Positions 9,025 to 17,741 of a stretch of 46,701 nt of DNA are shown here, one piece after another (within the stretch, counting starts at the first letter, position 1; each line of letters begins with the position of its first letter). The DNA is from Saccharopolyspora aridisoli. Lineage in GTDB: Bacteria; Actinomycetota; Actinomycetes; Mycobacteriales; Pseudonocardiaceae. Location: positions 1 through 46,701 of the forward strand of contig NZ_SMKV01000041.1 in the NCBI RefSeq assembly GCF_004348445.1. The letters run 5' to 3'. The notes beneath the pieces were generated by a model that did not search any database, was not told where the DNA came from, and was given only the letters and a program-made list of their open reading frames with translations. A program made the translations under genes and the position numbers.

Positions 9025-10461
9025 GTGGTGAACGGCTCACCGAAACGCCCTGCGCAGCCCTTCTCCTTCGACGACGACCTGCAGCAGGAGTGGCGCTGGA
9101 GCGAGCGGTACCCGCGCCAGCCGGAGATCCTGGCCTACCTCGACCACGTCGCCGACCGCTTCGACCTGCGCCGCGACATCCGGTTGGGCACCCGGGTCAC
9201 CGCGGCGTCCTTCGACGACGGCTGGACGGTGCGCACCGAGCGGGGGGACGAGCTTTCGGCGCGGTTCCTGATCGGCGCGGTCGGGTGCCTGTCGTCGGCG
9301 AACGTGCCAGAACTCCCCGGCCTCGACGCCTTCTCCGGAGATCGGTACCACACGGGTCGGTGGCCGCACGAGGAGGTGGACTTCACCGGCAAGCGGGTCG
9401 GTGTCATCGGCACCGGGTCGACCGGCATCCAGGCGATCCCGGTCATCGCCGAGCAGGCCGCGCACCTGACGGTGTTCCAGCGGACGCCGAACTTCAGCGT
9501 CCCTGCGCGGAACGCGCCGTTGGACGAGAGGTTCCAGGCCGCGGTGCGCGCTGAGTACGCCGAGATCCGCGCGCTGCAACGGGAGACCAGCAACGGACAC
9601 CCGTTCCGCATCTCGTCGCGCAACGCCGTGGACACCCCGCCGGACCAGCGGCGGGAGGTCTACGAGGCGGCCTGGCGGCGCGGTGGCCTGCGCTTCCGCG
9701 CGGCCTTCAACGACCTGCTGAGCAGCGAGGACGCCAACGACACGGCTGCGGAGTTCATCCGGGAGAAGATCCGGGAGATCGTGCGCGATCCGGAGGTCGC
9801 GGAGCGGCTGCTGCCGCACGACCACCCGTTCGCCGCCAAGCGCCCACCCATCGACACCGGGTACTTCGAGACCTACAACCGCGACGACGTCACGCTCGTC
9901 GACGTCCGCGAGACGCCGATCGTCGAGGTCACCAGGCGCGGGCTGCGCACCACGGAGGTCGAACACCCGCTGGACGCGCTGGTGTTCGCCACCGGCTTCG
10001 ACGCGATGACGGGGCCGATGCTCGGCATCGACGTCCGCGGCACGAACGGCACCCTCGCGGAGAAGTGGCGGGACGGTCCGCGTAGCTACCTGGGCCTCCA
10101 GGTGGCCGGGTTCCCGAACCTGTTCATCATCACCGGGCCGGGCAGCCCGTCGGTGCTGACCAACATGCCGACCTCGATCGAGCAGCACGTCGACTGGATC
10201 GCGCGCTGCCTGGGAGATCTGCGTGACGACGGGTTCGAGCGCATCGAGGCCACCGAGGAGGCCGAGCGGGCCTGGGGCGAGGAGGTCCAGGCCGCGGCGA
10301 ACCGGACGCTGCTCCCGCAGGCGAAGAGCTCCTGGTACCTCGGCGCCAACGTCCCTGGCAAACCCCGGGTCTTCATGCCCTACGCCGGCGGTCTCGCCCA
10401 CTACGCGGCCCTCTGCGACGAAGCGGCCGCCCACGACTACGCGGGCTTCCACCGCTCCTGA
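9025..10461 (+). pseudogene. N-terminally truncated Baeyer-Villiger monooxygenase
   Basis: 478-residue frame that aligns with residues from about 60 onward of cyclohexanone-monooxygenase-type enzymes (normally about 540 aa). Seen: FSFDDDLQQEWRWSERYP followed by RQPEILAYLDHVADRFDLRR, the Baeyer-Villiger fingerprint FSGDRYHTGRWP, the NADPH-binding GVIGTGSTGIQ, FATGFDAMTGPM and the C-terminal WYLGANVPGKPR. Missing: the whole N-terminal FAD-binding Rossmann segment (GxGxxG) and the following 40-odd residues. The frame opens one base after the MaoC stop with about 12 unrelated residues (GTG 9025), which marks the deletion junction. Without the FAD motif it should be inactive unless complemented. 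Codon usage is still good, so the truncation is probably recent. Confidence 0.82.
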
Positions 10462-10599
10462 CCCCACCCGCTCCGGTTCGCGGTGCTGGGCCGGGGACAG
10501 GTCTGGTCCGAACTGACCCGGCGGTTCATGGACGGTTCGGGCCGGAACTGCCCGGTGCTGACGGAACTGCGACAACGTCACCCCCGCGTGCGCGCGCTC

Positions 10600-11391
10600 A
10601 GGTTCGGGACGTTCGTCGTGGTGTCGTCGGGACATCCGCCGAGGCGGTGGTGGGTCATCGCACCGACCTGTTGCGCCCTCAGCGGCTGCACCAGGCCAGG
10701 CAGGACCACGCCGACGGCCGCATCGACGCCCCCGAGCTGCGCGGCATCGAGGTCGGAGCGATCCGCGAGGTCGTGCAGGCGCAGCGCGAGGTCGGCCTGG
10801 AATCGCCCACCGACCGGCGATTTCCGCCGCGCCTGCTGGCACCAGGACTTCATCCTGCAGCTCGACGACACCAGCCTGGCCTACCTCAACGACGAGAAGC
10901 AGCGAGCGGTCATCGCCGAGTGCGGCGAGGACGCCGAGCACCAGCACCTGCGCTACATCGAGCAGATCAACGCCGCGCTGACCGACCGACCGGAGGGCAT
11001 GGCCATCACGACTCACCTGTGCCGGGGGAACTACCGGTCGTCGTGGGTGGCGGAGGGTGGATACGACTTCGTCGCCGAGGCGCTGTTCGGCGAACTCGAC
11101 GTCGACGGCTCCTTCCTGGAGTTGGACGACCACCGCTCGGGCGGTTCGAGCCGCTGCGCTACGTCCCCAGCAACGAGCGCGTCGTGCTGGGGTTGGTCAC
11201 CACCGAGCGCGGTGAGCTGGAGAGCGAGGACGACCGCAAGCGCCGGATCCACCGAGCACATCGAGCTCGACCAGCTCTGCCGACCCCGCAGTGCGGGTTT
11301 TCGCGTCCAAGTGGAGGGACATGCCCTCGCCTACGAGGACCAGATCGCCAAGCTCCGGCTCAGGTGGAGGCCGCCGAGGTCTGGGGCTGAG
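10600..11391 (+). pseudogene. MetE-like (YxjG/YxjH type) methyltransferase, deleted and frameshifted
   Basis: Remains of a cobalamin-independent methionine-synthase-like protein are spread over two frames. Frame one gives DLLRPQRLHQARQDHADGR and AIREVVQAQREVGLESPTD. Near 10810 it switches to GDFRRACWHQDFI, which runs directly into LQLDDTSLAYLND, a jump that deletes roughly 100-120 residues of the family's middle. This frame continues with ITTHLCRGNYRSSWVAEGG. Near 11140 it switches back to FEPLRYVPSNERVVLGLVTT. Further shifts follow around DQLC, PQCGFS, VEGHALAYEDQIAKLRL and the final EVWG. The number of shifts plus an internal deletion excludes a working gene. Sequencing error could explain a single shift but not all of them. 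The 5' edge is approximate. Confidence 0.78.
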
Positions 11392-11420
11392 GAGCGCCGC
11401 GGCTCTCGACGTCGGGGGGC

Positions 11421-11615
11421 TCAGCCCTCGACGGTGATGGCCAGGGCCGGGCAGACCGCAGCCGCGTGGTGGACGTCGTCGGCGAGTTCGGCGCTGGGGG
11501 AGTCGGTGAGCACAACCGCGATGCCGTCCTCGTCGCGCTGGTCGAAGACGTCCTCGGCGGCCATGACGCACTGGCCGGAGGCGACGCACCTGTCCTGGTC
11601 GAGGATGACCTTCAT
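11421..11615 (-). CDS. 3Fe-4S ferredoxin, P450 redox partner
   Basis: 64-residue acidic ferredoxin of the type found beside actinomycete P450 genes. Three cluster cysteines are seen in DRCVASGQCVMAAEDVF (Cys-x5-Cys) and AAAVCPALAI (Cys-Pro near the C-terminus), consistent with a single [3Fe-4S] cluster. It would pass electrons from a ferredoxin reductase (not in the window) to the P450 encoded 35 nt upstream in the same operon. The start at ATG 11615 (MKVILDQDRC) matches the family; an upstream ATG at 11636 would add seven residues. Confidence 0.92.
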   Translation of the reverse strand: MKVILDQDRCVASGQCVMAAEDVFDQRDEDGIAVVLTDSPSAELADDVHHAAAVCPALAITVEG

Positions 11616-11650
11616 GGGCGGTTTTCCGTTTCGCATCGGTGTTTTCGGGT

Positions 11651-12874
11651 TCACCAGGTGACGGGCAGCTCGTAGACGCCGTAGACGGCGCCGTTGTGCT
11701 TGAACGGGATCTCGTCGAGCCCGGGAACAGCTCGCAGCGTCGGAACCCGCTTGTGCAGCGTGCTGTGGACGACCTGCAGCTCCATCCTGGCCAGCGGCTG
11801 GCCCAGGCACTGGTGGACGCCGAAGCCGAACGCGACGTGCCTGCGGGCGTCGCGGGTGAGGTCGAGGCGGTCGGGGTCGTCGAAGACCTCCGGGTCCCGG
11901 TTGCCGATGTCGTTGGGCATGATGACGCCCTCGCCCGCGCGGATCAGCTGCCCGCCGACCTCGATGTCCTCCAGCGCGACCCGGCGGCGCCCGTTGTGCG
12001 TGATGTGCAGGTAGCGCAGCATCTCCTCGACCGCGCCGGCCACGACCCCGGGGTCCTCGGTCTCGCGCAGCAGCGCCAGCTGCTCCGGGTGCTCCAGCAG
12101 CGCCAGGGTGCCCAGGGCGATCATGTTCGCGGTCGTCTCGTGCCCGGCGATGAGCAGCAGCACGCCCATCTGCGCGACGTCCGAGCGCTCGAGATCACCG
12201 GCCTCCACCCGTTCGCACAGCCCGGAAAGCAGGTCGTCGCCGGGGTTTTCGAGCTTGCGGCCGACGAGGTCGTCCAGGTAGCCGGTGAGTCTGCCCATCG
12301 CCTCGGCGCGCTGCTCGGGCGTGGCATCCCGGCGGATGACGACCTTGCTGTTGTCCTGGAAGAAGTCGTGGTCGGTGTAGGGGACGCCGAGCAGTTCGCA
12401 GATCACCAGCGACGGCACCGGCAACGCGAACGCCTCGACGAGGTCCACCGGTTTCGGCCCGGTGAGCATGGCGTCGATCTGGTCGTCGACGATCTTCTGC
12501 ACCGCGGGTCGCATCGCTTCGATGCGCTTGACGGTGAACGGCGCGGTCACCATCCGGCGCTGCCGCGCGTGCTCCGGGTCGTCCATCAGGATGAAGCTGA
12601 TCTTCGAGCCGCCGGGCTGCGCGGGCATGCCGCGCGGGTAGCCGGGCAGGTCGGCGTCGGAGCTGACGCGCGGGTCGGCGAGCACCGCGCGCTGGTCGGC
12701 GTACCGGGTCACCAGCCACGGTGTGGTGCCGTCGGCGAGCCGCACCCGGTGGACCGGTCCCTCTTCCTGCAGGGCCTTGAGCCGCGGCGGCGGATCGAAG
12801 GGGCAACCCGAAGCGCGGGTCATCGGGTATTCGGGGATCTCCGCCTCGTCGGCCTGGTGCAGCGTGTAGGTCAT
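11651..12874 (-). CDS. Cytochrome P450 (CYP105-like)
   Basis: Complete soluble bacterial P450 of 407 residues. I-helix oxygen-activation motif LLIAGHETTANM, K-helix EEMLR (E-x-x-R), and heme-binding FGFGVHQCLGQPLAR with the cysteine ligand are all intact. The N-terminal YPMTRASGCPFDPPP is characteristic of CYP105-family enzymes, which hydroxylate xenobiotics and secondary metabolites. ATG 12874 is preceded by GAGGAAGG at good distance. It forms an operon with the ferredoxin gene and is divergent from an MFS exporter across an 86-bp region carrying a TAAGTCA inverted repeat, so exporter and P450 are probably co-regulated. The substrate is unknown. Confidence 0.93.
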   Translation of the reverse strand: MTYTLHQADEAEIPEYPMTRASGCPFDPPPRLKALQEEGPVHRVRLADGTTPWLVTRYADQRAVLADPRVSSDADLPGYPRGMPAQPGGSKISFILMDDPEHARQRRMVTAPFTVKRIEAMRPAVQKIVDDQIDAMLTGPKPVDLVEAFALPVPSLVICELLGVPYTDHDFFQDNSKVVIRRDATPEQRAEAMGRLTGYLDDLVGRKLENPGDDLLSGLCERVEAGDLERSDVAQMGVLLLIAGHETTANMIALGTLALLEHPEQLALLRETEDPGVVAGAVEEMLRYLHITHNGRRRVALEDIEVGGQLIRAGEGVIMPNDIGNRDPEVFDDPDRLDLTRDARRHVAFGFGVHQCLGQPLARMELQVVHSTLHKRVPTLRAVPGLDEIPFKHNGAVYGVYELPVTW

Positions 12875-12932
12875 GCCGACCTTCCTCGTGATCGTGGTCT
12901 TGCTGACCTGAAAGTAGCGGGGTCGATTGGAT

Positions 12933-12952
12933 TAAGTCAACTGACTGACTTA
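12933..12952. promoter_or_regulatory. Operator-like inverted repeat TAAGTCA-N6-TGACTTA
   Basis: Perfect 7-bp arms (12933-12939 and 12946-12952) with spacer ACTGAC, placed between the divergent P450 (start 12874) and MFS (start 13003) genes. Size and position suit a dimeric TetR- or MarR-type repressor. No such regulator gene is adjacent. Its closeness to the first possible MFS ATG (12961) favours the later start at 13003. Confidence 0.65.
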
Positions 12953-13002
12953 GGCTGTCCATGAGACGACACCGGGCAGTGCGAACGAGAGGTTCCCCGA
13001 GC

Positions 13003-14460
13003 ATGCGAGCAATTCCCGGCGAAGCGGAGGAATCCGCTGCTCCAGGGGAAGATCGATCGAACCGCGTGGTCCTGGTGCTGGCATTCGCCGGCATCTCGGT
13101 CGCGATGACCCAGACCACGGTGATCCCGCTGGTGCCGATGCTCCCCGGCCTGCTGCACGCCTCCGCGGCCGACACCGCCTGGGCGGTCACCGCGACGCTG
13201 CTCGCCGGAGCCGTGGCCACCCCGGTCGTCGGACGCCTCGGCGACATGCACGGCAAGAGGCGGATGCTGCTGATCAGCCTCGCGATGCTCATCCTCGGCT
13301 CGGCGATCTGCGGTATGAGCGAATCGCTGCCGATGATCGTGATGGGCCGCGTCATGCAGGGACTGTCCTCCGGCGTGATCGCGCTGGGCATCAGCATCAT
13401 GCGCGACGAGCTGCCCGCCGAGCGGCTCGGCTCGGCGACCTCGCTGATGAGCGCCTCCCTGGGCGTCGGCGGTGCGCTCGGCCTGCCCGCGGCCGCGTTC
13501 CTCGCCGAGCGCACCGACTGGCACGTGCTGTTCTGGACCTCGGCCGCGCTCGGCGCGCTGGCCACCGCGCTCGTGGTGACCTTCGTGCCGGAGTCGCCGG
13601 TGCGCTCCGGTGGGCGGTTCGACCCGCTCGGCGCGCTCGGGCTCTCGGCCGGGCTGATCTGCCTGCTGCTGGTCGTGTCCAAGGGCGCGAGCTGGGGCTG
13701 GGGGAGCGCGACCACGCTCGTACTCGCCGCGGCGGGCGTCGTGGTGTTCGGCGCGTGGGGATGGTGGGAGCTGCGCGTCGCCGCGCCGCTGGTGGACCTG
13801 CGCACCATCACCCGCCGCCAGGTGCTGCTGACCAACATCGCCTCGGCGGTCTTCGGCTTCGCCATGTTCGCGATGTCGCTGGTGCTCCCGCAGGTCCTGC
13901 AACTGCCCACCGGCACCGGCTACGGCCTGGGGCAGACCATGCTCGCCGTCGGCATCGTGATGGCGCCCTCCGGTCTGGTGATGATGGCGATGTCGCCGGT
14001 CTCGGCCCGCACCTCGAAGGCCCGCGGGCCGAAGGTGACGCTGATGATCGGTGCGGTGGTCGTCGCCGTCGGGTACGGCTTGGGCGTGGTGCTCATGTCG
14101 CAGCTGTGGCAGCTGATCGTCGTCTCCAGCGTCATCGGCGCCGGGATCGGCCTGGCCTACGGAGCGATGCCCGCGCTGATCATGGGTGCCGTGCCGGTGT
14201 CGGAAACCGCGGCGGCCAACAGCCTCAACACCCTGATGCGCTCCATCGGGACCTCGGTGTCCAGCGCGGTGGCCGGGGCAGTGCTCGCGCAGATGACCAC
14301 CGACTTCGGACCGATCACCGTGCCCTCGCAGGCCGGCTTCCAGGTGATCATGGGCATCGGCTGCCTCGCCGCCCTGGCCGCGCTGAGCATCGCGGCGTTC
14401 CTTCCCGGCGAGGACGAGTCCCTCGAGGCCGCTCTGGTCCCCGCGCGTGCGGCGTGCTGA
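13003..14460 (+). CDS. MFS multidrug exporter (DHA2 / 14-TM EmrB-QacA type)
   Basis: About 485 residues with roughly 14 hydrophobic segments. Motif A is present as GRLGDMHGKRRMLL, and the QTTVIPLVPMLPGLL stretch in TM1 and SLGVGGALGLPAAAFLAE motif C region are typical of drug:proton antiporters. The start at ATG 13003 has GAGAGG upstream; an in-frame ATG at 12961 lies only 8 nt after the TAAGTCA inverted repeat and would add 14 basic residues. Divergent from the P450/ferredoxin operon and followed by an esterase gene, suggesting export or detoxification of a compound processed by those enzymes. Substrate unknown. Confidence 0.88.
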   Translation: MRAIPGEAEESAAPGEDRSNRVVLVLAFAGISVAMTQTTVIPLVPMLPGLLHASAADTAWAVTATLLAGAVATPVVGRLGDMHGKRRMLLISLAMLILGSAICGMSESLPMIVMGRVMQGLSSGVIALGISIMRDELPAERLGSATSLMSASLGVGGALGLPAAAFLAERTDWHVLFWTSAALGALATALVVTFVPESPVRSGGRFDPLGALGLSAGLICLLLVVSKGASWGWGSATTLVLAAAGVVVFGAWGWWELRVAAPLVDLRTITRRQVLLTNIASAVFGFAMFAMSLVLPQVLQLPTGTGYGLGQTMLAVGIVMAPSGLVMMAMSPVSARTSKARGPKVTLMIGAVVVAVGYGLGVVLMSQLWQLIVVSSVIGAGIGLAYGAMPALIMGAVPVSETAAANSLNTLMRSIGTSVSSAVAGAVLAQMTTDFGPITVPSQAGFQVIMGIGCLAALAALSIAAFLPGEDESLEAALVPARAAC

Positions 14461-14538
14461 AACCGCTTGCGGGCGGTGGTTGAATCGTTCGAGGAGCGCG
14501 GTGCGACCGGCCGCGTCGAGAGCTGTGAGGAATGCGTG

Positions 14539-15504
14539 ATGAGTGAGGCCGCGCCGCCGGTCCCGTTCGACCCGGAGCTGGAGGTCTTCCTGGAGGCCAT
14601 GCCCGACACCGGCGCGGGTTTCAGGTTGGAGGACGTTCCGAAGCTGCGGGAGATGTCGCGGCAGTTCACCGCCGATGAGCAGCTCCAGGCGGACGGGTTC
14701 ACCGTCGAACACCGCGCGGTTCCCGGGCCGCAGGGCGCTCCCGAGGTGCCGGTGGTGATCGTGCGCCCGTCCGAGGCGACCGGTCCGCTGCCGGTCGTCT
14801 ACTCGATCCACGGCGGCGGCATGATCATGGGTGATCACCGGCAGGCCCTCGACGTCATGGCCACCGAGTGGGGCCGCGAGCTGGGGTGCGCGATCGTGTC
14901 GGTGGACTACCGGGTAGCGCCGGAGAACCCGCACCCCGCGCCCGTGCAGGACTGCTACGCCGGGCTGAGCTGGATCGCTGAGCACGGCGCGGATCACGGC
15001 TTCGACACCGAGCGGATCGTCATGACCGGCGGCAGCGCGGGCGGCGGACTGGCCGCCGCAGTGGCGCTGATGAGCCGGGACCTCGACGGGCCGAAGACCA
15101 TCGGGCTGCTGTTGCAGGCCCCGATGCTCGACGACCGCAACGACACCACGTCGGCGCACCAGATGCGCGGGCTGGGCATCTGGGACCAGCAGGCCAACGA
15201 GGTCGGTTGGACCGCGCTGCTCGGCGATTCCCGCGGCGGCGACGAGGTCTCGCCCTACGCGGCTCCCGCGCGCGCCGAGGACCTGTCCGGGCTGCCGCCG
15301 ACGTTCATCGACGTCGGGTCCGCGGAGACCTTCCGCGATGAGGACGTCGCCTTCGCCACCCGGATCTGGCAGGCCGGTGGGGTCGCCGAACTGCACGTCT
15401 GGCCCGGCGGTTTCCACGGTTTCCGGATGTTCCCCGGTGCACGGCTGAGCAAGTCCGCCGCCCAAGCCCGGACCGCCTGGCTGCGGCGGATCGTCAACGG
15501 GTGA
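14539..15504 (+). CDS. Alpha/beta hydrolase, HSL-type esterase
   Basis: 321-residue carboxylesterase of the hormone-sensitive-lipase family. Oxyanion-hole motif HGGGMIMGDH (near residue 93), nucleophile elbow GGSAGGG (near 158), the acid in DVGSAETFRDED (near 260) and the histidine in GFHGF (near 300) complete the triad. ATG 14539 is preceded by TGAGGAA. It lies 78 nt behind the MFS exporter on the same strand and may be co-transcribed. Hydrolyses short acyl esters or lactone-like substrates; the true substrate is unknown. Confidence 0.9.
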   Translation: MSEAAPPVPFDPELEVFLEAMPDTGAGFRLEDVPKLREMSRQFTADEQLQADGFTVEHRAVPGPQGAPEVPVVIVRPSEATGPLPVVYSIHGGGMIMGDHRQALDVMATEWGRELGCAIVSVDYRVAPENPHPAPVQDCYAGLSWIAEHGADHGFDTERIVMTGGSAGGGLAAAVALMSRDLDGPKTIGLLLQAPMLDDRNDTTSAHQMRGLGIWDQQANEVGWTALLGDSRGGDEVSPYAAPARAEDLSGLPPTFIDVGSAETFRDEDVAFATRIWQAGGVAELHVWPGGFHGFRMFPGARLSKSAAQARTAWLRRIVNG

Positions 15505-15584
15505 GAAGCTCCCGCCACACGCGGTCGGTCCTGGGCCGAACCGACCGGACACATCGGGTATCGATCACGGGCCAGAACTGCCCA

Positions 15585-15890
15585 CGGGCTCGCACCGCAG
15601 CCGACCGCCAGCCCGGGTGGTAGCTCTCCGGACGACCTTCGAGTAGGGCGTCGGGCTGACGACGGCGCGGACCGAGAACTGCTCGTGGGGCTGAACGGTG
15701 GCCTTGCGGGTGCCACCGTCCGGCTCGCCCCACACCACCCGGACCTCCGCGCCCAGCGGAACGGCGGGTGCGACCGTGAACAGCGACAGCCCGGTGCGTT
15801 CGTCGGCGCTGAGGCCGGTGAACAGCGACAGGCCCACCGCGTTGCCGTCGGCGTCCAGGTGCTGTGCCTGCGGCGCAACCGCCCACCACG
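15585..15890 (-). pseudogene. C-terminal remnant of aminomethyltransferase-family (LigM/DesA-like) O-demethylase
   Basis: Only the last hundred or so residues remain: HLDADGNAVGLSLFTGLSAD, VRVVWGEPDGGTRK, and VVSPTPYSKVVR. A single missing G near 15629-15631 then shifts the frame; restoring it gives VVRESYHPGWR, the expected family ending. The family is related to the GcvT fold and moves methyl groups from methoxylated aromatics to tetrahydrofolate. There is no start, no THF-binding N-terminus, and the upstream edge runs directly into an unrelated purU remnant on the other strand. Assignment is from recalled family sequence, not a search. Confidence 0.62.
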
Positions 15891-16121
15891 TCACCGAGCA
15901 GCTCGATCAAGGACCCATCATCGAGCAGGACGTCATCAGGGTCTTCAATGGAAGTCAGAACCCCGATTTCCGTTGGTACCGGGAACCGGACTTCAATGGA
16001 CCCACCGCGACTCGGCCCGACCTCGGACGCAGGTACCGACGTCGAACGCCAAGTGCTCTCCCGCGCGGTCACCTGGCGCTGCGACGACCGAGTGCTCCAA
16101 GACGGCACCACAACGGTCGTC
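15862..16121 (+). pseudogene. purU: C-terminal remnant of formyltetrahydrofolate deformylase
   Basis: Two pieces of PurU lie in different frames. The first (about 15865-15945) reads GATAHHVTEQLDQGPIIEQ plus DVIRV, the highly conserved end of the formyltransferase-like domain. The second (about 16036-16121) reads TDVERQVLSRAVTWRCDDRV plus LQDGTTTVV, the normal PurU C-terminus. Between them about 90 nt of unrelated sequence replace the usual D-H-x-x-S region. No N-terminal ACT domain or catalytic Asn/His/Asp region precedes it, because the left edge meets the O-demethylase remnant. Non-functional. Confidence 0.68.
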
Positions 16122-16194
16122 TCCCTCGCCGGGCGAGTGGATCCGAATCTGGCGAGAGTTCCCCGATTTCCCGCGAAGTCCGAACGCCCTCCGC

Positions 16195-17196
16195 TCAATC
16201 GCCGGCTCGGGCGGTGGCTCCCGGGATGGGCTCGCCGCGGGGCGGGATGGCGTCGGCCTCGGCAGGGTCGACCGCGGTGACCGAGCCGTCGGCCGTGGCC
16301 TCGGCGATGGCGTGCATGGAGGCCAGCGCCGAGCTGATCTGGAACTGCTCGTGCTCCGGACCCATGTCGCTGAGCTCGATGAGCACGCTGCCGCTGCCCA
16401 GCAGGCCGTAGGCGTTGCGGGCGATTCCCTGGTAGTCGCCGCCCGGGTACTGGGAGACGTTGGCGCCACCGGCCTCCATCGCCGACCGCGCGACCACCGA
16501 GACCTGCTTGGCCAGGTTCAGCGGTTCTTCGGCGACTCCCGGGGCTGTCGGCCACATCAGCGATCCGGTGATCTCACGTCCGTCGCCGCCGACGTAGCGG
16601 CCCTGCATGTGGTAGTCGACCGAGATGTGCGGCTCGAATTCGGCGTGGTGCCGCCGGATCAGACCGGCCTCGGTCGCCGGGTTGTCCTCCGGTGCCACCG
16701 CGGGGTCGTGGTAGCAGTTGATGTCGTAGCCCTTGCCCGCTTCGCCGAACTCCGGATCGGCGTCCGGGTCGTAGTTGTAGCGCCAGTTGTGCTCGTGGCC
16801 GTCGGGGTTGGCCCGCACCACCACGTCGACGGTCACCTGCTCGCGCAGCCAGCGCTGGTGCTGGTCGTTCCCGACGCCGACCTCGCGCAGGAATTCAAGG
16901 GCCGCAGGCGTTCCCAGCGGTTCGTCGCCGTGCTGCTGGGTGACGTAGAGGATGCGCTGCGGACCGTGCCCGACCCGCGCGCTCCACACCGGCCGCTGCT
17001 GGTTGCTGGCGCCGATCGGCGTCACCCGGACCTCACCGCGGCTGCGGACCTGCAGGTCGAGCAGCTGCCGGGCCAGTTCCTCGGTGCTCGGCCGCGGGTC
17101 GATCTCGCGCGCCGCGCCCGCCGGAGCGACGAGCCCGAGCGCTGTCACCACGGTGATCAACGCCGACACGAGGGCAAAACGCATGGGATTCGACAT
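16195..17196 (-). CDS. Secreted M14 zinc carboxypeptidase-like protein
   Basis: 333 residues starting with a Sec signal peptide (MSNPMRFALVSALITVV, then LGLVAPAGAA with likely AxA cleavage). The metallocarboxypeptidase zinc site is visible as QQHGDEPLGT (H-x-x-E near residue 90) and HISVDYHMQG (third ligand near 195). NPDGHEHNWRYNYDPDAD matches the substrate-carboxylate-binding region, and VLIELSDMG near the C-terminus supplies the catalytic Glu. Probably exported and acting on peptides or cell-wall peptides. Alternative start at ATG 17184 would still leave a signal peptide. Stands alone between the pseudogene debris and the GNAT gene. Confidence 0.85.
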   Translation of the reverse strand: MSNPMRFALVSALITVVTALGLVAPAGAAREIDPRPSTEELARQLLDLQVRSRGEVRVTPIGASNQQRPVWSARVGHGPQRILYVTQQHGDEPLGTPAALEFLREVGVGNDQHQRWLREQVTVDVVVRANPDGHEHNWRYNYDPDADPEFGEAGKGYDINCYHDPAVAPEDNPATEAGLIRRHHAEFEPHISVDYHMQGRYVGGDGREITGSLMWPTAPGVAEEPLNLAKQVSVVARSAMEAGGANVSQYPGGDYQGIARNAYGLLGSGSVLIELSDMGPEHEQFQISSALASMHAIAEATADGSVTAVDPAEADAIPPRGEPIPGATARAGD

Positions 17197-17240
17197 GAGG
17201 ACGAAGTCTGCAATCCCGGACCGGCACCCGCAAGGTCCGC

Positions 17241-17741
17241 CTACAGTTCGCGTCGCATGCAGGCCCTCGGCCACGCGTCCAGCCCGGCGACCGCCTCGGC
17301 CGCCCGGATATCCCGCAGTCCTGGAGTGAGCTCGTCGTCGGTCAGGTACCGGAACCCGCAGCGCAGGTAGTAGGGCCCGTTCCAGGCGACCTCGGTGAAG
17401 GTGGTCAGCGTCAGCGCCGGCAGGCCTCGATCCCGCGCCCACGCGGCGAGGGTTTCGATGAGCCTGAACCCGATTCGCCGACCGGCGTGGTCCGGGTGCA
17501 CGGAGACCTGCTCGACGTGCGCGCACCCGTCGACGGCCGCGGCGATCAGGTACGCCACCGGCACGTCCTCGACGACCGCGACCCACGCCCGCCCGGCCTC
17601 CTGGAACTCCCGCAGCACAGCCAGCGGCGGAGGTCCGTCGGAGGCCACCAAGTCCATCCCGACGTCGGCGAACTGCCTGCCCGCGTCCCGCTCCACCTCC
17701 CGCAGCAGCGGAAGGTCGTCCTCCCTGGCCAAGCGGATCAT
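17241..17741 (-). CDS. GNAT-family N-acetyltransferase
   Basis: 166-residue acetyltransferase. The acetyl-CoA-binding motif A is seen as VEQVSVHPDHAGRRIGFRLI (V-x2-x-R/H-G-x-G/A type) at about residues 77-96, followed by LTLTTFTEVAWNGPYYLRCG, a C-terminal motif B common in GNATs. ATG 17741 has GGGAGG seven nt upstream. It overlaps by one base (TGATG) the stop of a small upstream frame and may be the last member of the kinase/permease operon. Acceptor substrate unknown. Confidence 0.88.
   Translation of the reverse strand: MIRLAREDDLPLLREVERDAGRQFADVGMDLVASDGPPPLAVLREFQEAGRAWVAVVEDVPVAYLIAAAVDGCAHVEQVSVHPDHAGRRIGFRLIETLAAWARDRGLPALTLTTFTEVAWNGPYYLRCGFRYLTDDELTPGLRDIRAAEAVAGLDAWPRACMRREL

Noticed and set aside
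9025..10461. Treating the BVMO frame as an intact flavoprotein monooxygenase
   Set aside because: The FAD-binding GxGxxG and neighbouring segment are absent, although all later motifs are present.
14461..14482. AACCGC...GGTGGTT imperfect inverted repeat after the MFS exporter as a terminator
   Set aside because: Arms are short and mismatched, and the esterase follows at once on the same strand; too weak to call.
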